In this document: piece after piece, positions 1 to 6,213 of the stretch
How the letters are laid out: the number at the start of each line of letters is the position of its first letter
Position numbering within the stretch: position 1 is the first letter of the stretch
Origin: an uncultured Bacteroidales bacterium
Lineage (GTDB): Bacteria > Bacteroidota > Bacteroidia > Bacteroidales > UBA932
Reading direction: 5' to 3'
DNA: 7,066 nt
Assembly: GCA_905235615.1 (NCBI GenBank)
Contig: CAJOMB010000080.1
Coordinates: 1-7,066, forward strand
The notes under the pieces: generated by a model
Seen by the model: only the letters and a program-made list of their open reading frames with translations
The model's database searches: none
Told to the model about the DNA's origin: nothing
Position numbers and translations under genes: made by a program

Positions 1-46
1 GCGTCATTTCGTACGCCAGGTAATGAAGAACCACAAATCCGGTCAT
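1..46 (-). CDS. N-terminal fragment of a probable GT2 glycosyltransferase (partial)
   Basis: The minus strand has an ATG at 46-44 followed by 15 open codons to the window edge, reading MTGFVVLHYLAYEMT. A short hydrophobic strand ending in a His/Asn-Tyr pair right after the start is how many GT2 glycosyltransferases begin (the first beta strand of the GT-A nucleotide-binding fold, like VIVLNY/FVVLHY). A perfect leftward promoter lies just upstream, and the divergent neighbour is a three-gene glycosyltransferase operon, so a role in the same surface-glycan locus is plausible. Only 15 residues are visible, with no catalytic motif, so the family is inference. The coding start is better supported by the promoter than by the peptide. 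A second in-frame ATG at 7-5 is less likely because the hydrophobic strand would be lost. Confidence 0.55.
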   Translation of the reverse strand, partial: MTGFVVLHYLAYEMT

Positions 47-55
47 AACAACAAA

Positions 56-87
56 CAAAGATAAGGATTTTGTGCTTTCCCTGCAAA
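56..87 (-). promoter_or_regulatory. Leftward Bacteroidota-type promoter
   Basis: Read on the minus strand, TTTG (87-84) is followed after exactly 20 nt by TATCTTTG (63-56). This fits the TTTG-N19-21-TAnnTTTG consensus of the Bacteroidota primary sigma factor at every fixed base. The expected transcription start, about 4-7 nt past the -7 box, lies near 49-52. That leaves only a few untranslated bases before the ATG at 46. The element is interleaved with the rightward promoter at 69-99, so both polymerases could not be bound at once. Confidence 0.75.
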
Positions 88-99
88 ATGTTATTTTTG
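69..99 (+). promoter_or_regulatory. Rightward Bacteroidota-type promoter of the glycosyltransferase operon
   Basis: TTTG at 69-72 and TATTTTTG at 92-99 are separated by 19 nt, a full match to the Bacteroidota -33/-7 consensus. Transcription should begin around 103-106, giving a leader of about 12-15 nt before the ATG at 118. The promoter also settles the start codon: an upstream in-frame TTG at 70 lies inside the -33 box and the ATG at 88 lies before the predicted transcript start, so neither would be used from this promoter. Its -33 box sits between the two boxes of the leftward promoter. Confidence 0.75.
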
Positions 100-117
100 T
101 ATCGGCAAAAAATAAAG

Positions 118-1098
118 ATGATAGCTACCAAGTGCTTATATTTGCTTGTAAGCGGTCCGGGGGATGTCTATCTGGAGCAGGCTTATATCAGTGCTTCCAG
201 TTGCGTCCGTCATAATCCGGATGCGGCCCTTACGCTCCTGACGGACAGGCTCACGGCCGAAGGATGGCTTCGGGAGAGCCCGATCGCAGACGCTTTCCGG
301 GCCCTTTTCAAGGAGATCAAGGTGGTGGATCTGGACGGCTCTCTGCCGCCGATGCAGCGCTCCCGCCTTCTGAAAACGGGAATGCGGGAGTATGTGGAGG
401 GGGATTTCCTCTTTATCGATGCCGATACGGTAGTGGCCCGCAGCTTGGAAGACATTGACAGCTTCGATGCCACCCTGGCGGCCTGTCCGGACCTTCATGC
501 CACTTTCCCGGAGCATCCGCACCGCCGGGCCACCATCAATATGTGCAAGAAGCTGGGTTTTGATGCCCGTGTGACGAAAACTTATTTCAACAGCGGGGTG
601 ATGCTGGTGAGGGACACGCCTCAGAATCACGCCTTCTTCAAGGCCTGGCAGCAGAATTACCTGCACGGTTTCGCAGCCCGCATCCGGCCGGACCAGCCCT
701 CCCTGGCCCAGACAGACGCCCAGCTGGGTTTCCCTGTCCGGGAGCTTCCCGGTGAATGGAACTGCCAGGTGCAGAACGGAGTCCGTTACTTGAAGGATGC
801 CTATATCCTCCATTATATGGTGACCAACCAGTCTTCCGGGGAGGAAGAAAAACTGTATATCCTCAATAGCAGGAATCTGCTCCTGCGGGTGCGGAAAGAG
901 GGTTTGGGACCTGTGGAAGCCATTCTTCAGAATCCGCTCAGGGGGTATGCGCCTTCTGTCAGGGTTTTTGCCGGAGAGGACCTTTATTTCTTCCAGACCC
1001 GCCGTTACAAATGGATGCGCGGCAAATTCTCTCGGGAGGGTTTCTCCCTGACGGAGTGGCTGCTCAAAGTGAAAGACCATCTGCTAAAACGCGTATAA
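118..1098 (+). CDS. GT8-like glycosyltransferase (GT-A fold)
   Basis: This 326-residue protein probably transfers a sugar from a nucleotide-sugar donor onto a surface glycan at the cytoplasmic face of the inner membrane. It begins with a beta strand (residues 6-12, CLYLLVS). It then shows the DxD metal/nucleotide-binding motif in FIDADT (D101 and D103), YFNSG at 156-160 followed by VMLV (the GT8 'FNAG' signature), DQPSLAQ at 192-198 (the GT8 'DQD'-type acceptor segment) and a His-Tyr at 232-233 in the position of the GT8 C-terminal metal-ligand histidine. The tail from about 295 is strongly basic and amphipathic, which suits peripheral membrane binding. ATG 118 is chosen because the promoter lies just upstream and the preceding in-frame residues are not fold-like. 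It is the first gene of a three-gene operon, with 2 nt before the next start. Family assignment is from motifs only, and the sugar is unknown. Confidence 0.85.
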   Translation: MIATKCLYLLVSGPGDVYLEQAYISASSCVRHNPDAALTLLTDRLTAEGWLRESPIADAFRALFKEIKVVDLDGSLPPMQRSRLLKTGMREYVEGDFLFIDADTVVARSLEDIDSFDATLAACPDLHATFPEHPHRRATINMCKKLGFDARVTKTYFNSGVMLVRDTPQNHAFFKAWQQNYLHGFAARIRPDQPSLAQTDAQLGFPVRELPGEWNCQVQNGVRYLKDAYILHYMVTNQSSGEEEKLYILNSRNLLLRVRKEGLGPVEAILQNPLRGYAPSVRVFAGEDLYFFQTRRYKWMRGKFSREGFSLTEWLLKVKDHLLKRV

Positions 1099-1100
1099 AG

Positions 1101-1922
1101 ATGCCAGTAGTCAGTGTCATCATTCCCAGCTACAATCTGGGAGAATATCTGGGGGAGACCCTTAAAAGCGTTCAGGACCAGACTTTCCAGGATTGGGAAT
1201 GCTTAGTGGTGGAGAACGGCTCTAACGACAATTCGACGGAAGTGATTCGGGAATTCGTGTCGATAGATGCCCGCTTTACGCTTATCCCCCTGCTTTCCAA
1301 CATAGGAGTGGCGGCCGCCCGCAACATGGCCATGCACCGCTGTTTCGGAAAGTATATCCTTTTTTTGGATGCCGATGACCTGATTGGCCCCGGTTACATG
1401 AAGGCGGCCGTGGAGGCCATGGAAGAAGACCCTTCCTTAGATGTGGTCTATGGGAAGGCGGAACGCTTCGGAAGCGAGACATTCTGGGACCTTCCGCCCT
1501 TCTCCATGTCCACTATGCTGTCCCGCAACTGCCTGTATGTGAGCTGTTTCTTCCGCAAGCAGGAGCACGACCTGTATTTGGGGACGGGCTTTGACACTTC
1601 TTTTTCCTCCGGTTACGAAGACTGGGATTTCTGGCTCAGCCTCTTCCAGTCCCTTCCCGGGGAGCCCCGCGTGTTGCAACTCCCGGAGGTGTATTTCTAC
1701 TACCGGACACGCCGGAATTCCCGCAATACGGGCGTCTCCGACGAGGCGCTGAAGGAGATTCGCTACAAGCTCTGGGACAAGCACAAGGAGCTGTATGCCC
1801 GCTATTTCCCGGATCCCTTGGAGACGGTGGAATACCGCCGCATGGAGCGTGCCTTCCGGAAGGCTTCGGACACCCCCTGCTGGAAGCTCCGGATGGCCGT
1901 GAAAAAGCTTTTGGGCCGATGA
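1101..1922 (+). CDS. Glycosyltransferase family 2 protein
   Basis: This 273-residue inverting GT-A glycosyltransferase opens with the classic GT2 strand VSVIIPSYN (4-12). VVENGSNDNS (36-45) corresponds to the usual 'DDGSTD' donor-binding loop, here with Glu-Asn in place of Asp-Asp. NIGVAAARN (67-75) precedes the metal-binding DADD at 90-93 within ILFLDADD. YEDWDFW at 172-178 holds the ED pair expected of the catalytic base region. The C-terminus is basic (WKLRMAVKKLLGR, 261-273), suggesting membrane contact. ATG 1101 is 2 nt after the upstream stop. An earlier ATG at 1011 would overlap the upstream gene by 88 nt and add 30 residues unlike any GT2 start, so it is rejected. The stop codon overlaps the next ATG (ATGA), implying translational coupling. 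It probably adds one residue to a surface polysaccharide; donor and acceptor are unknown. Confidence 0.9.
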   Translation: MPVVSVIIPSYNLGEYLGETLKSVQDQTFQDWECLVVENGSNDNSTEVIREFVSIDARFTLIPLLSNIGVAAARNMAMHRCFGKYILFLDADDLIGPGYMKAAVEAMEEDPSLDVVYGKAERFGSETFWDLPPFSMSTMLSRNCLYVSCFFRKQEHDLYLGTGFDTSFSSGYEDWDFWLSLFQSLPGEPRVLQLPEVYFYYRTRRNSRNTGVSDEALKEIRYKLWDKHKELYARYFPDPLETVEYRRMERAFRKASDTPCWKLRMAVKKLLGR

Positions 1923-2842
1923 CTGCGCGGGTTCTCGTGATCGTTGTCACCCATAACGGGATGCGGTGGATAGACCGCTGCATAGGTTCCGTTATTTCGG
2001 GGGCGAAAACGGCCGATTCTGCCCCCGAAGTTGCTGTGTATGTCTGGGACAATGCTTCTACGGACGGCAGTGCAGACTACGTGGCGGAGCATTTCCCGCA
2101 GGCCGTACTGGTCAGAAGTCAGGAGAATTTAGGATTTTCCATTCCTAATAATAAGGGTTTTGAGTATGCCATTCGGGAGGGCTTCGACTATGTTTATCTG
2201 CTGAACCAAGACGCATGGTTGGAGCCCGGCGCCTTGGAGAAACTGGTGGCCGCCGCCGAATCTCATCCGGAGTACGGCGTCCTGAGCCCCCTCCAGATGA
2301 CCGACGGCTATCAGGACCTGGACCGCCAGTTTGCCAAGAGATTGCCGGTCAAGCCGGCAATGACGACTTCCCCGGCTCCGTCGTTGTGCCCGGCCCCGAC
2401 CGGGCATCTCATCGACGTGCCCTTCATCATGGCGGCGCACTGGCTGGTACCGCTGCGGGCGGTGGAGAAAATCGGCCCCTTTGAAGAGGAACTTTTTCCG
2501 CTGTACGGGCAGGATGACGAGTGGTGCCGGCGTTTGCACTTTTCCGGCCTTAAAGTGGGGGTGATTCCGGAGGCCCGGGCCGTGCATGACCGGCAGTATA
2601 GGGAGGAGCCTTTGGAATGGGTGGTGTACCGGAATTATTACACGGGCTCGCTGGTGCGGCTTTGTGACGTGTCCCGCCCTCTTTTTGAAAAATTTTCATT
2701 TGTCATTTTCTTCACTTTGGTGAAGGCCGTGAAGTATCGTAGTTTGTTGCCATTCAAGTATTTCCGTCAGATTTGCCGGGACCTTCCCCGGGTGCGGAAA
2801 CAGCGTTCCATCGTGCGTACGCGGGCACATAACGCGAAATAA
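1919..2842 (+). CDS. GT2 glycosyltransferase, rhamnosyltransferase-like (COG1216 type)
   Basis: This is a 307-residue GT-A enzyme of the WbbL/rhamnosyltransferase-like branch. VLVIVVTHNG (5-14) is the first strand, VWDNASTDGS (42-51) is the donor-binding loop, and ENLGFSIPNNKG (69-80) is the diagnostic 'NxGFaxgnN' segment. NQDAW (96-100) carries the metal-binding Asp98. GQDDEWCRRL (197-206) is the 'gEDxdlcxR' catalytic region, followed by VHD at 222-224. Residues about 141-165 are Pro/Ala/Thr-rich and encoded by a pair of inverted palindromic repeats, unlike the rest of the protein. They fall in a variable loop between the donor-binding half and the acceptor-binding strand DVPFIMAAHWLVP (166-178), so activity need not be lost. 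The C-terminus is strongly basic (from about R287). Translation is coupled to the upstream gene by a 4-nt overlap. It is the last gene of the operon, with no terminator visible before the secA promoter. Rhamnose as the donor is only suggested by family resemblance. Confidence 0.9.
   Translation: MTARVLVIVVTHNGMRWIDRCIGSVISGAKTADSAPEVAVYVWDNASTDGSADYVAEHFPQAVLVRSQENLGFSIPNNKGFEYAIREGFDYVYLLNQDAWLEPGALEKLVAAAESHPEYGVLSPLQMTDGYQDLDRQFAKRLPVKPAMTTSPAPSLCPAPTGHLIDVPFIMAAHWLVPLRAVEKIGPFEEELFPLYGQDDEWCRRLHFSGLKVGVIPEARAVHDRQYREEPLEWVVYRNYYTGSLVRLCDVSRPLFEKFSFVIFFTLVKAVKYRSLLPFKYFRQICRDLPRVRKQRSIVRTRAHNAK
2338..2367 (+). repeat. REP-like palindromic unit, copy 1, inside a glycosyltransferase gene
   Basis: A perfect 8-bp inverted repeat, ATTGCCGG (2341-2348) and CCGGCAAT (2354-2361), surrounds a 5-nt loop TCAAG. 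It is flanked by GAG on the left and GACGAC on the right. By hand alignment, the unit matches the reverse complement of 2380-2410 at 22 of 31 columns with one gap, so the two are an inverted pair separated by 12 nt. It lies in frame within the third glycosyltransferase (about residues 141-150). Compact GC-rich palindromes of this kind are typical of REP, BIME or RPE-like dispersed elements. Whether it is dispersed in this genome cannot be seen here. Confidence 0.65.
2380..2410 (-). repeat. REP-like palindromic unit, copy 2 (inverted), inside the same gene
   Basis: On the minus strand this unit starts GAGAT and contains CCGGTC, then CCGGGCA, and ends ACGAC, the same order of blocks as copy 1 at 2338-2367. 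Its own stem is TGCCCGG (2387-2393) with CCGGGCA (2400-2406) around a 6-nt loop. Differences from copy 1 include the central AAG becoming GGGG and partly compensated stem positions (both arms gain a G or C). That looks like divergence under pairing constraint. It encodes about residues 155-164 of the glycosyltransferase. In RNA, copies 1 and 2 could pair to form one long imperfect hairpin with a 12-nt loop. Confidence 0.6.
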
Positions 2843-2876
2843 ATTTGTCTATTCGGCCATAAGTTTGTAAATTTGT
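2839..2876 (+). repeat. Three TAARTTTGT direct repeats before secA
   Basis: TAAATTTGT (2840-2848), TAAGTTTGT (2860-2868) and TAAATTTGT (2868-2876) occur within 37 nt. The first overlaps the glycosyltransferase stop codon. The first two also share a leading A (ATAARTTTGT) and start 20 nt apart; the third follows 8 nt after the second. Each contains a TAnnTTTG match, but only the third has a correctly spaced TTTG upstream, which the first repeat provides. They may simply be the promoter plus a decoy, or a binding site for a regulator. Confidence 0.5.
2844..2875 (+). promoter_or_regulatory. Bacteroidota-type promoter of secA
   Basis: TTTG at 2844-2847 and TAAATTTG at 2868-2875 are separated by 20 nt, a full match to the phylum consensus. 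Transcription should begin near 2880-2882, giving a leader of about 17-19 nt to the ATG at 2899. The -33 box begins two bases after the stop codon of the preceding glycosyltransferase. secA therefore has its own promoter in a 56-nt gap, although read-through from the glycosyltransferase operon is also possible because no terminator hairpin is seen. Confidence 0.75.
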
Positions 2877-2898
2877 ATGATTTATCGGAAAAGAAACT

Positions 2899-5800
2899 AT
2901 GGCAGTAGCAGATATACTCAAAAAAATCTTCGGTTCCAAGAGTGATCGCGACATGAAAGCGGTGCGGCCCATCCTGGACAAGGTGCTGGCCGTTTACCCT
3001 GAAATCGATGCCCTTTCCACTGACGCCCTCCGTGAGAGAAGCGCCGCTATCCGCGGGAAAATCGCGCAGGTGGAAAAGCCTTTCGAAGACCGCATGGCGG
3101 AAATCAGGCTGGAACTGGAAAAGGATATCCCCGTAGAAGAAAAAGAAGCCCTGGCTACGGAAAGCGACAAGCTGGTGAAGGATGAGGACGAGGCCATCGA
3201 GAGGGTGCTCCTGGAAGTGCTTCCGGAGACTTTCGCCATCGTGAAGTCCACCGCTAAGCGTTTTGCCGGCAACGAGAGCCTGCGTGTAAAGGCCACGGAC
3301 TTTGACCGGGACCTGGCCGCGGCCGGCAAGGACTTCGTGGAAATTGACGGGGAAGATGCCATCTGGCACAACCACTGGATGGCCGGTGGCAACGAGATCA
3401 CCTGGGACATGGTGCATTACGACGTTCAGCTTATCGGCGGCATCGTGCTGCATCAGGGCAAGATTGCGGAAATGGCCACGGGCGAAGGCAAAACCCTGGT
3501 GGCCACCCTTCCGGTGTTCCTGAACGCACTGGCCGGAAAGGGCGTTCACGTGGTTACGGTGAACGATTACCTGTCCAAGCGTGACTCCGAGTGGATGGGG
3601 CCGCTCTATATGTTCCACGGCCTTTCCGTGGACTGCATAGACAAGCATCAGCCCAATTCGGAGGCCCGCAAGAAGGCCTATGAGTGCGACATTACCTTCG
3701 GCACCAACAACGAGTTCGGCTTCGATTACCTGCGTGACAACATGGCCACCCGCATGACGGATCTGGTGCAGCGCAAGCATCATTACGCCATCGTGGACGA
3801 GGTGGACTCCGTCCTCATCGACGACGCCCGTACCCCCCTCATCATCTCCGGCCCTATGGAGAAAGCCGCCGGGGATGAGCAGTTCATGGAATATCGGCCT
3901 TATGTGGAAAATCTCTACAACAAGCAGCGCGCTCTGGTGAACAACACGCTCAATGAGGCCAAGAAGCTCATTGCCGCGGGTGACGAGGCCGAGGGCGGCA
4001 AGCTCCTGTTCCGCTGCTTCAAGGGCCTGCCCAAATACCAGCCCCTGATCAAGTTCCTCTCGGAACCCGGCATGAAGGCCCTCATGCAGAAGACGGAGGC
4101 CTATTACCTCCAGGACAACGAGCGGGAAATGCCCAAAGTGACGGACGAGCTTTACTTCGTGATCAACGAGGTGCTCAACACCGTGGACATGACGGACAAG
4201 GGACACGATACCCTGGCCGGAAGCGTGAGCGACCCTGACTTCTTCGTGTTGCCGGACATGGGATCGGCCATTGCGGAAATCACGCATGACCTGAGCCTGT
4301 CCGCTGCCGAAAAAGCGGAGAAGAAGGATGCCCTCATGGAAGACTTCTCCCTCAAGAGCGAGCGGGTGCATACCGTGATCCAGCTCCTGAAGGCATACGC
4401 CATGTTCACCAAGGACGTGGACTACGTAATCGTGGACAACAAGGTGAAGATCGTGGACGAGAGCACCGGCCGTATCATGGAGGGCCGCCGCTGGAGCGAC
4501 GGTCTGCACCAGGCCGTGGAGGCCAAGGAAAACGTGAAGGTGGAGGCTGCCACCCAGACCTTCGCCACCGTCACCCTGCAGAACTATTTCCGCATGTACC
4601 ACAAGCTGGCCGGCATGACCGGTACGGCCGAGACGGAGGCAGGGGAGTTCTGGGATATCTACAAGCTGGATGTGGTGGTGATTCCCACCAATCGGCCCGT
4701 CATAAGGGACGACCAGAACGACATCATCTACAAGACCAAGAAGGCCAAGTTCAACGCCGTGATAGACAAGGTGGTGGAGCTTTCCAATGCCGGACGTCCG
4801 GTGCTGGTGGGTACCACCGATGTGGAAACTTCCGAGCTCCTGGCCCGCATGATGCGCATCCGCGGCATCACGGCCAATGTGCTCAACGCCAAGGAACATG
4901 CCCGTGAGGCGGAGATTGTGGCCCAGGCCGGCCAGAAGGGCAAGGTGACCATCGCCACCAACATGGCGGGCCGTGGTACGGATATCAAGCTCACCCAGGA
5001 GGTGAAGGACGCAGGCGGTCTGGCTATCATCGGCACCACCCGTCACGACAGCCGCCGCGTGGACCGTCAGCTTCGCGGACGTGCCGGCCGTCAGGGAGAC
5101 CCGGGAAGCTCCTGCTTCTACATTTCTTTAGAAGACGATCTCATGCGCAAGTTCGGCTCCGAGCGTATCGCCGGCGTGGTGGACAAGCTGGGAATGGCCG
5201 ATGACGAGGCCCTTGTCTCCGGCATGCTTTCCAAGAGCATCGAGGGCGCCCAGAAGAAGGTGGAGGAGAACCACTTCGGCTGGCGCAAGCGTACCCTGGA
5301 ATACGACGACGTGATGAACTACCAGCGCGAGGCCGTGTATGCCCGCCGTCGCAACGCCCTCTCCGGTGAGCGGATAGAGATTGACATCCAGAACATGATG
5401 ACGGATACGGCCGAGGTGATTGCCCAGCAGTGCGAGGGCATGCCGTACGAGGAGTTTGAGGAATATGTGATGGGAAAACTTTCCATAGACCTGGGCTTCA
5501 CGCCGGAGGATTATGTTCACCATAACAAGGCATCCGAGGTGTCGGAGCGGCTCTCCGCCCACATGCAGGAGGTTTATGACCGCCGCATGAACACCATGGT
5601 GGAGAAGGTGAACCCCGTTATCAAGACGGTTTTCGAGAAGCAGGGCAACATGTACGAGAACATTGCCATCCCCATCTCCAACGGCAAGCGCCAGCTCACC
5701 CTGAGCGTGAACTTGAAGAAGGCCTACGAAACGGAAAGCCGGGAGATTGCCCGGGCCCTTACCCGCAGCATCATCCTGTACTATATTGACGACTATTGGA

Positions 5801-6189
5801 AGCAGCACCTCAGGGATATGGACGACCTCCGCCAGAGCGTGCAGAACGCCGCCTACGAGCAGAAAGACCCGTTGGTGGTGTATAAGCTGGAGAGCTACAA
5901 CCTGTTTACGGAGATGCTGGAAAGCCTGAACGAACATGTGCTCAGCTTCCTGCTCCGCGCCTTCATCCCGCTCAGGGATGCGGCCGATGCCAGGGAGGCC
6001 CGCCCCGCCCAGCAGCCTGGCCGCAACCTCCAGCAGCTGCGCCGGACGGATCCTTCCCAGCTCACCACCAACGGAGAGCAGCGCAGCCGCATGCCTGTCA
6101 GGGTGGACAAGCAGGTGGGCCGGAACGACCCCTGCCCCTGCGGCAGCGGTCTCAAATACAAGAACTGCCACGGTAAAGGAATAATTTAA
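2899..6189 (+). CDS. secA: Protein translocase subunit SecA
   Basis: SecA is the ATPase that pushes unfolded preproteins through the SecYEG channel. At 1,096 residues it is complete and has the long Bacteroidota form. Visible motifs in order are MATGEGKT at 192-199 (Walker A, K198), GTNNEFGFDYLRDN, DEVD at 300-303 (Walker B) followed by ARTPLIISG, GRRWSDGLHQAVEAKE from 529, MTGTAETEA from 573, MAGRGTDI at 689-696 and QLRGRAGRQGDPG at 724-736 (motif VI, arginine fingers). A flexible linker (about 1030-1073) ends in a SEC-C zinc-binding tail with C1079, C1081, C1090 and H1091. Compared with E. coli SecA (901 residues, Walker A lysine near 108), there are about 90 extra residues before Walker A, highly charged around 60-105. 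About 90 more lie between DEVD and MAGRGTDI, in the preprotein cross-linking region. ATG 2899 sits after an A-rich leader downstream of its own promoter. Bactofilin genes follow after 24 nt. Confidence 0.98.
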   Translation: MAVADILKKIFGSKSDRDMKAVRPILDKVLAVYPEIDALSTDALRERSAAIRGKIAQVEKPFEDRMAEIRLELEKDIPVEEKEALATESDKLVKDEDEAIERVLLEVLPETFAIVKSTAKRFAGNESLRVKATDFDRDLAAAGKDFVEIDGEDAIWHNHWMAGGNEITWDMVHYDVQLIGGIVLHQGKIAEMATGEGKTLVATLPVFLNALAGKGVHVVTVNDYLSKRDSEWMGPLYMFHGLSVDCIDKHQPNSEARKKAYECDITFGTNNEFGFDYLRDNMATRMTDLVQRKHHYAIVDEVDSVLIDDARTPLIISGPMEKAAGDEQFMEYRPYVENLYNKQRALVNNTLNEAKKLIAAGDEAEGGKLLFRCFKGLPKYQPLIKFLSEPGMKALMQKTEAYYLQDNEREMPKVTDELYFVINEVLNTVDMTDKGHDTLAGSVSDPDFFVLPDMGSAIAEITHDLSLSAAEKAEKKDALMEDFSLKSERVHTVIQLLKAYAMFTKDVDYVIVDNKVKIVDESTGRIMEGRRWSDGLHQAVEAKENVKVEAATQTFATVTLQNYFRMYHKLAGMTGTAETEAGEFWDIYKLDVVVIPTNRPVIRDDQNDIIYKTKKAKFNAVIDKVVELSNAGRPVLVGTTDVETSELLARMMRIRGITANVLNAKEHAREAEIVAQAGQKGKVTIATNMAGRGTDIKLTQEVKDAGGLAIIGTTRHDSRRVDRQLRGRAGRQGDPGSSCFYISLEDDLMRKFGSERIAGVVDKLGMADDEALVSGMLSKSIEGAQKKVEENHFGWRKRTLEYDDVMNYQREAVYARRRNALSGERIEIDIQNMMTDTAEVIAQQCEGMPYEEFEEYVMGKLSIDLGFTPEDYVHHNKASEVSERLSAHMQEVYDRRMNTMVEKVNPVIKTVFEKQGNMYENIAIPISNGKRQLTLSVNLKKAYETESREIARALTRSIILYYIDDYWKQHLRDMDDLRQSVQNAAYEQKDPLVVYKLESYNLFTEMLESLNEHVLSFLLRAFIPLRDAADAREARPAQQPGRNLQQLRRTDPSQLTTNGEQRSRMPVRVDKQVGRNDPCPCGSGLKYKNCHGKGII

Positions 6190-6213
6190 TTCATTTTAAA
6201 ATAACACATACGT

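Noticed and set aside
70..117. TTG start at 70 or ATG at 88 for the first glycosyltransferase
   Set aside because: Both lie in or upstream of the predicted transcription start of the 69-99 promoter, and the extra residues are not part of the GT-A fold.
136..1080. 314-codon minus-strand open frame opposite the first glycosyltransferase
   Set aside because: The plus strand has GT8-like motifs, a promoter and operon spacing. The antisense translation has no domain signal.
1011..1100. ATG 1011 as the start of the second glycosyltransferase
   Set aside because: It would overlap the upstream gene by 88 nt and add 30 residues before the canonical GT2 first strand. ATG 1101 is 2 nt after the preceding stop.
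2776..2791. Small hairpin CCGGG/CCCGG near the end of the third glycosyltransferase, as a terminator
   Set aside because: The stem is only 5 bp, it lies inside the coding region about 50 nt before the stop, and no T tract follows.
2840..2847. TAAATTTG at the glycosyltransferase stop codon as its own -7 box
   Set aside because: There is no TTTG 19-21 nt upstream. Its TTTG instead serves as the -33 box for the -7 at 2868-2875.
2767..5046. 759-codon open frame on the minus strand opposite secA
   Set aside because: The plus strand encodes an unmistakable SecA with all motifs. The antisense frame is His/Val/Leu-rich with no recognisable family, as expected from the mirror of GC-rich codon positions.
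5128..6171. 347-codon minus-strand open frame opposite the secA 3' end
   Set aside because: Same cause: an antisense shadow of secA with low-complexity His/Leu/Val composition and no promoter or conserved motif.
6190..6213. Possible bactofilin promoter in the AT-rich gap after secA
   Set aside because: The 24 nt contain no TAnnTTTG and no spaced TTTG; the AT-richness fits a translation-start leader.
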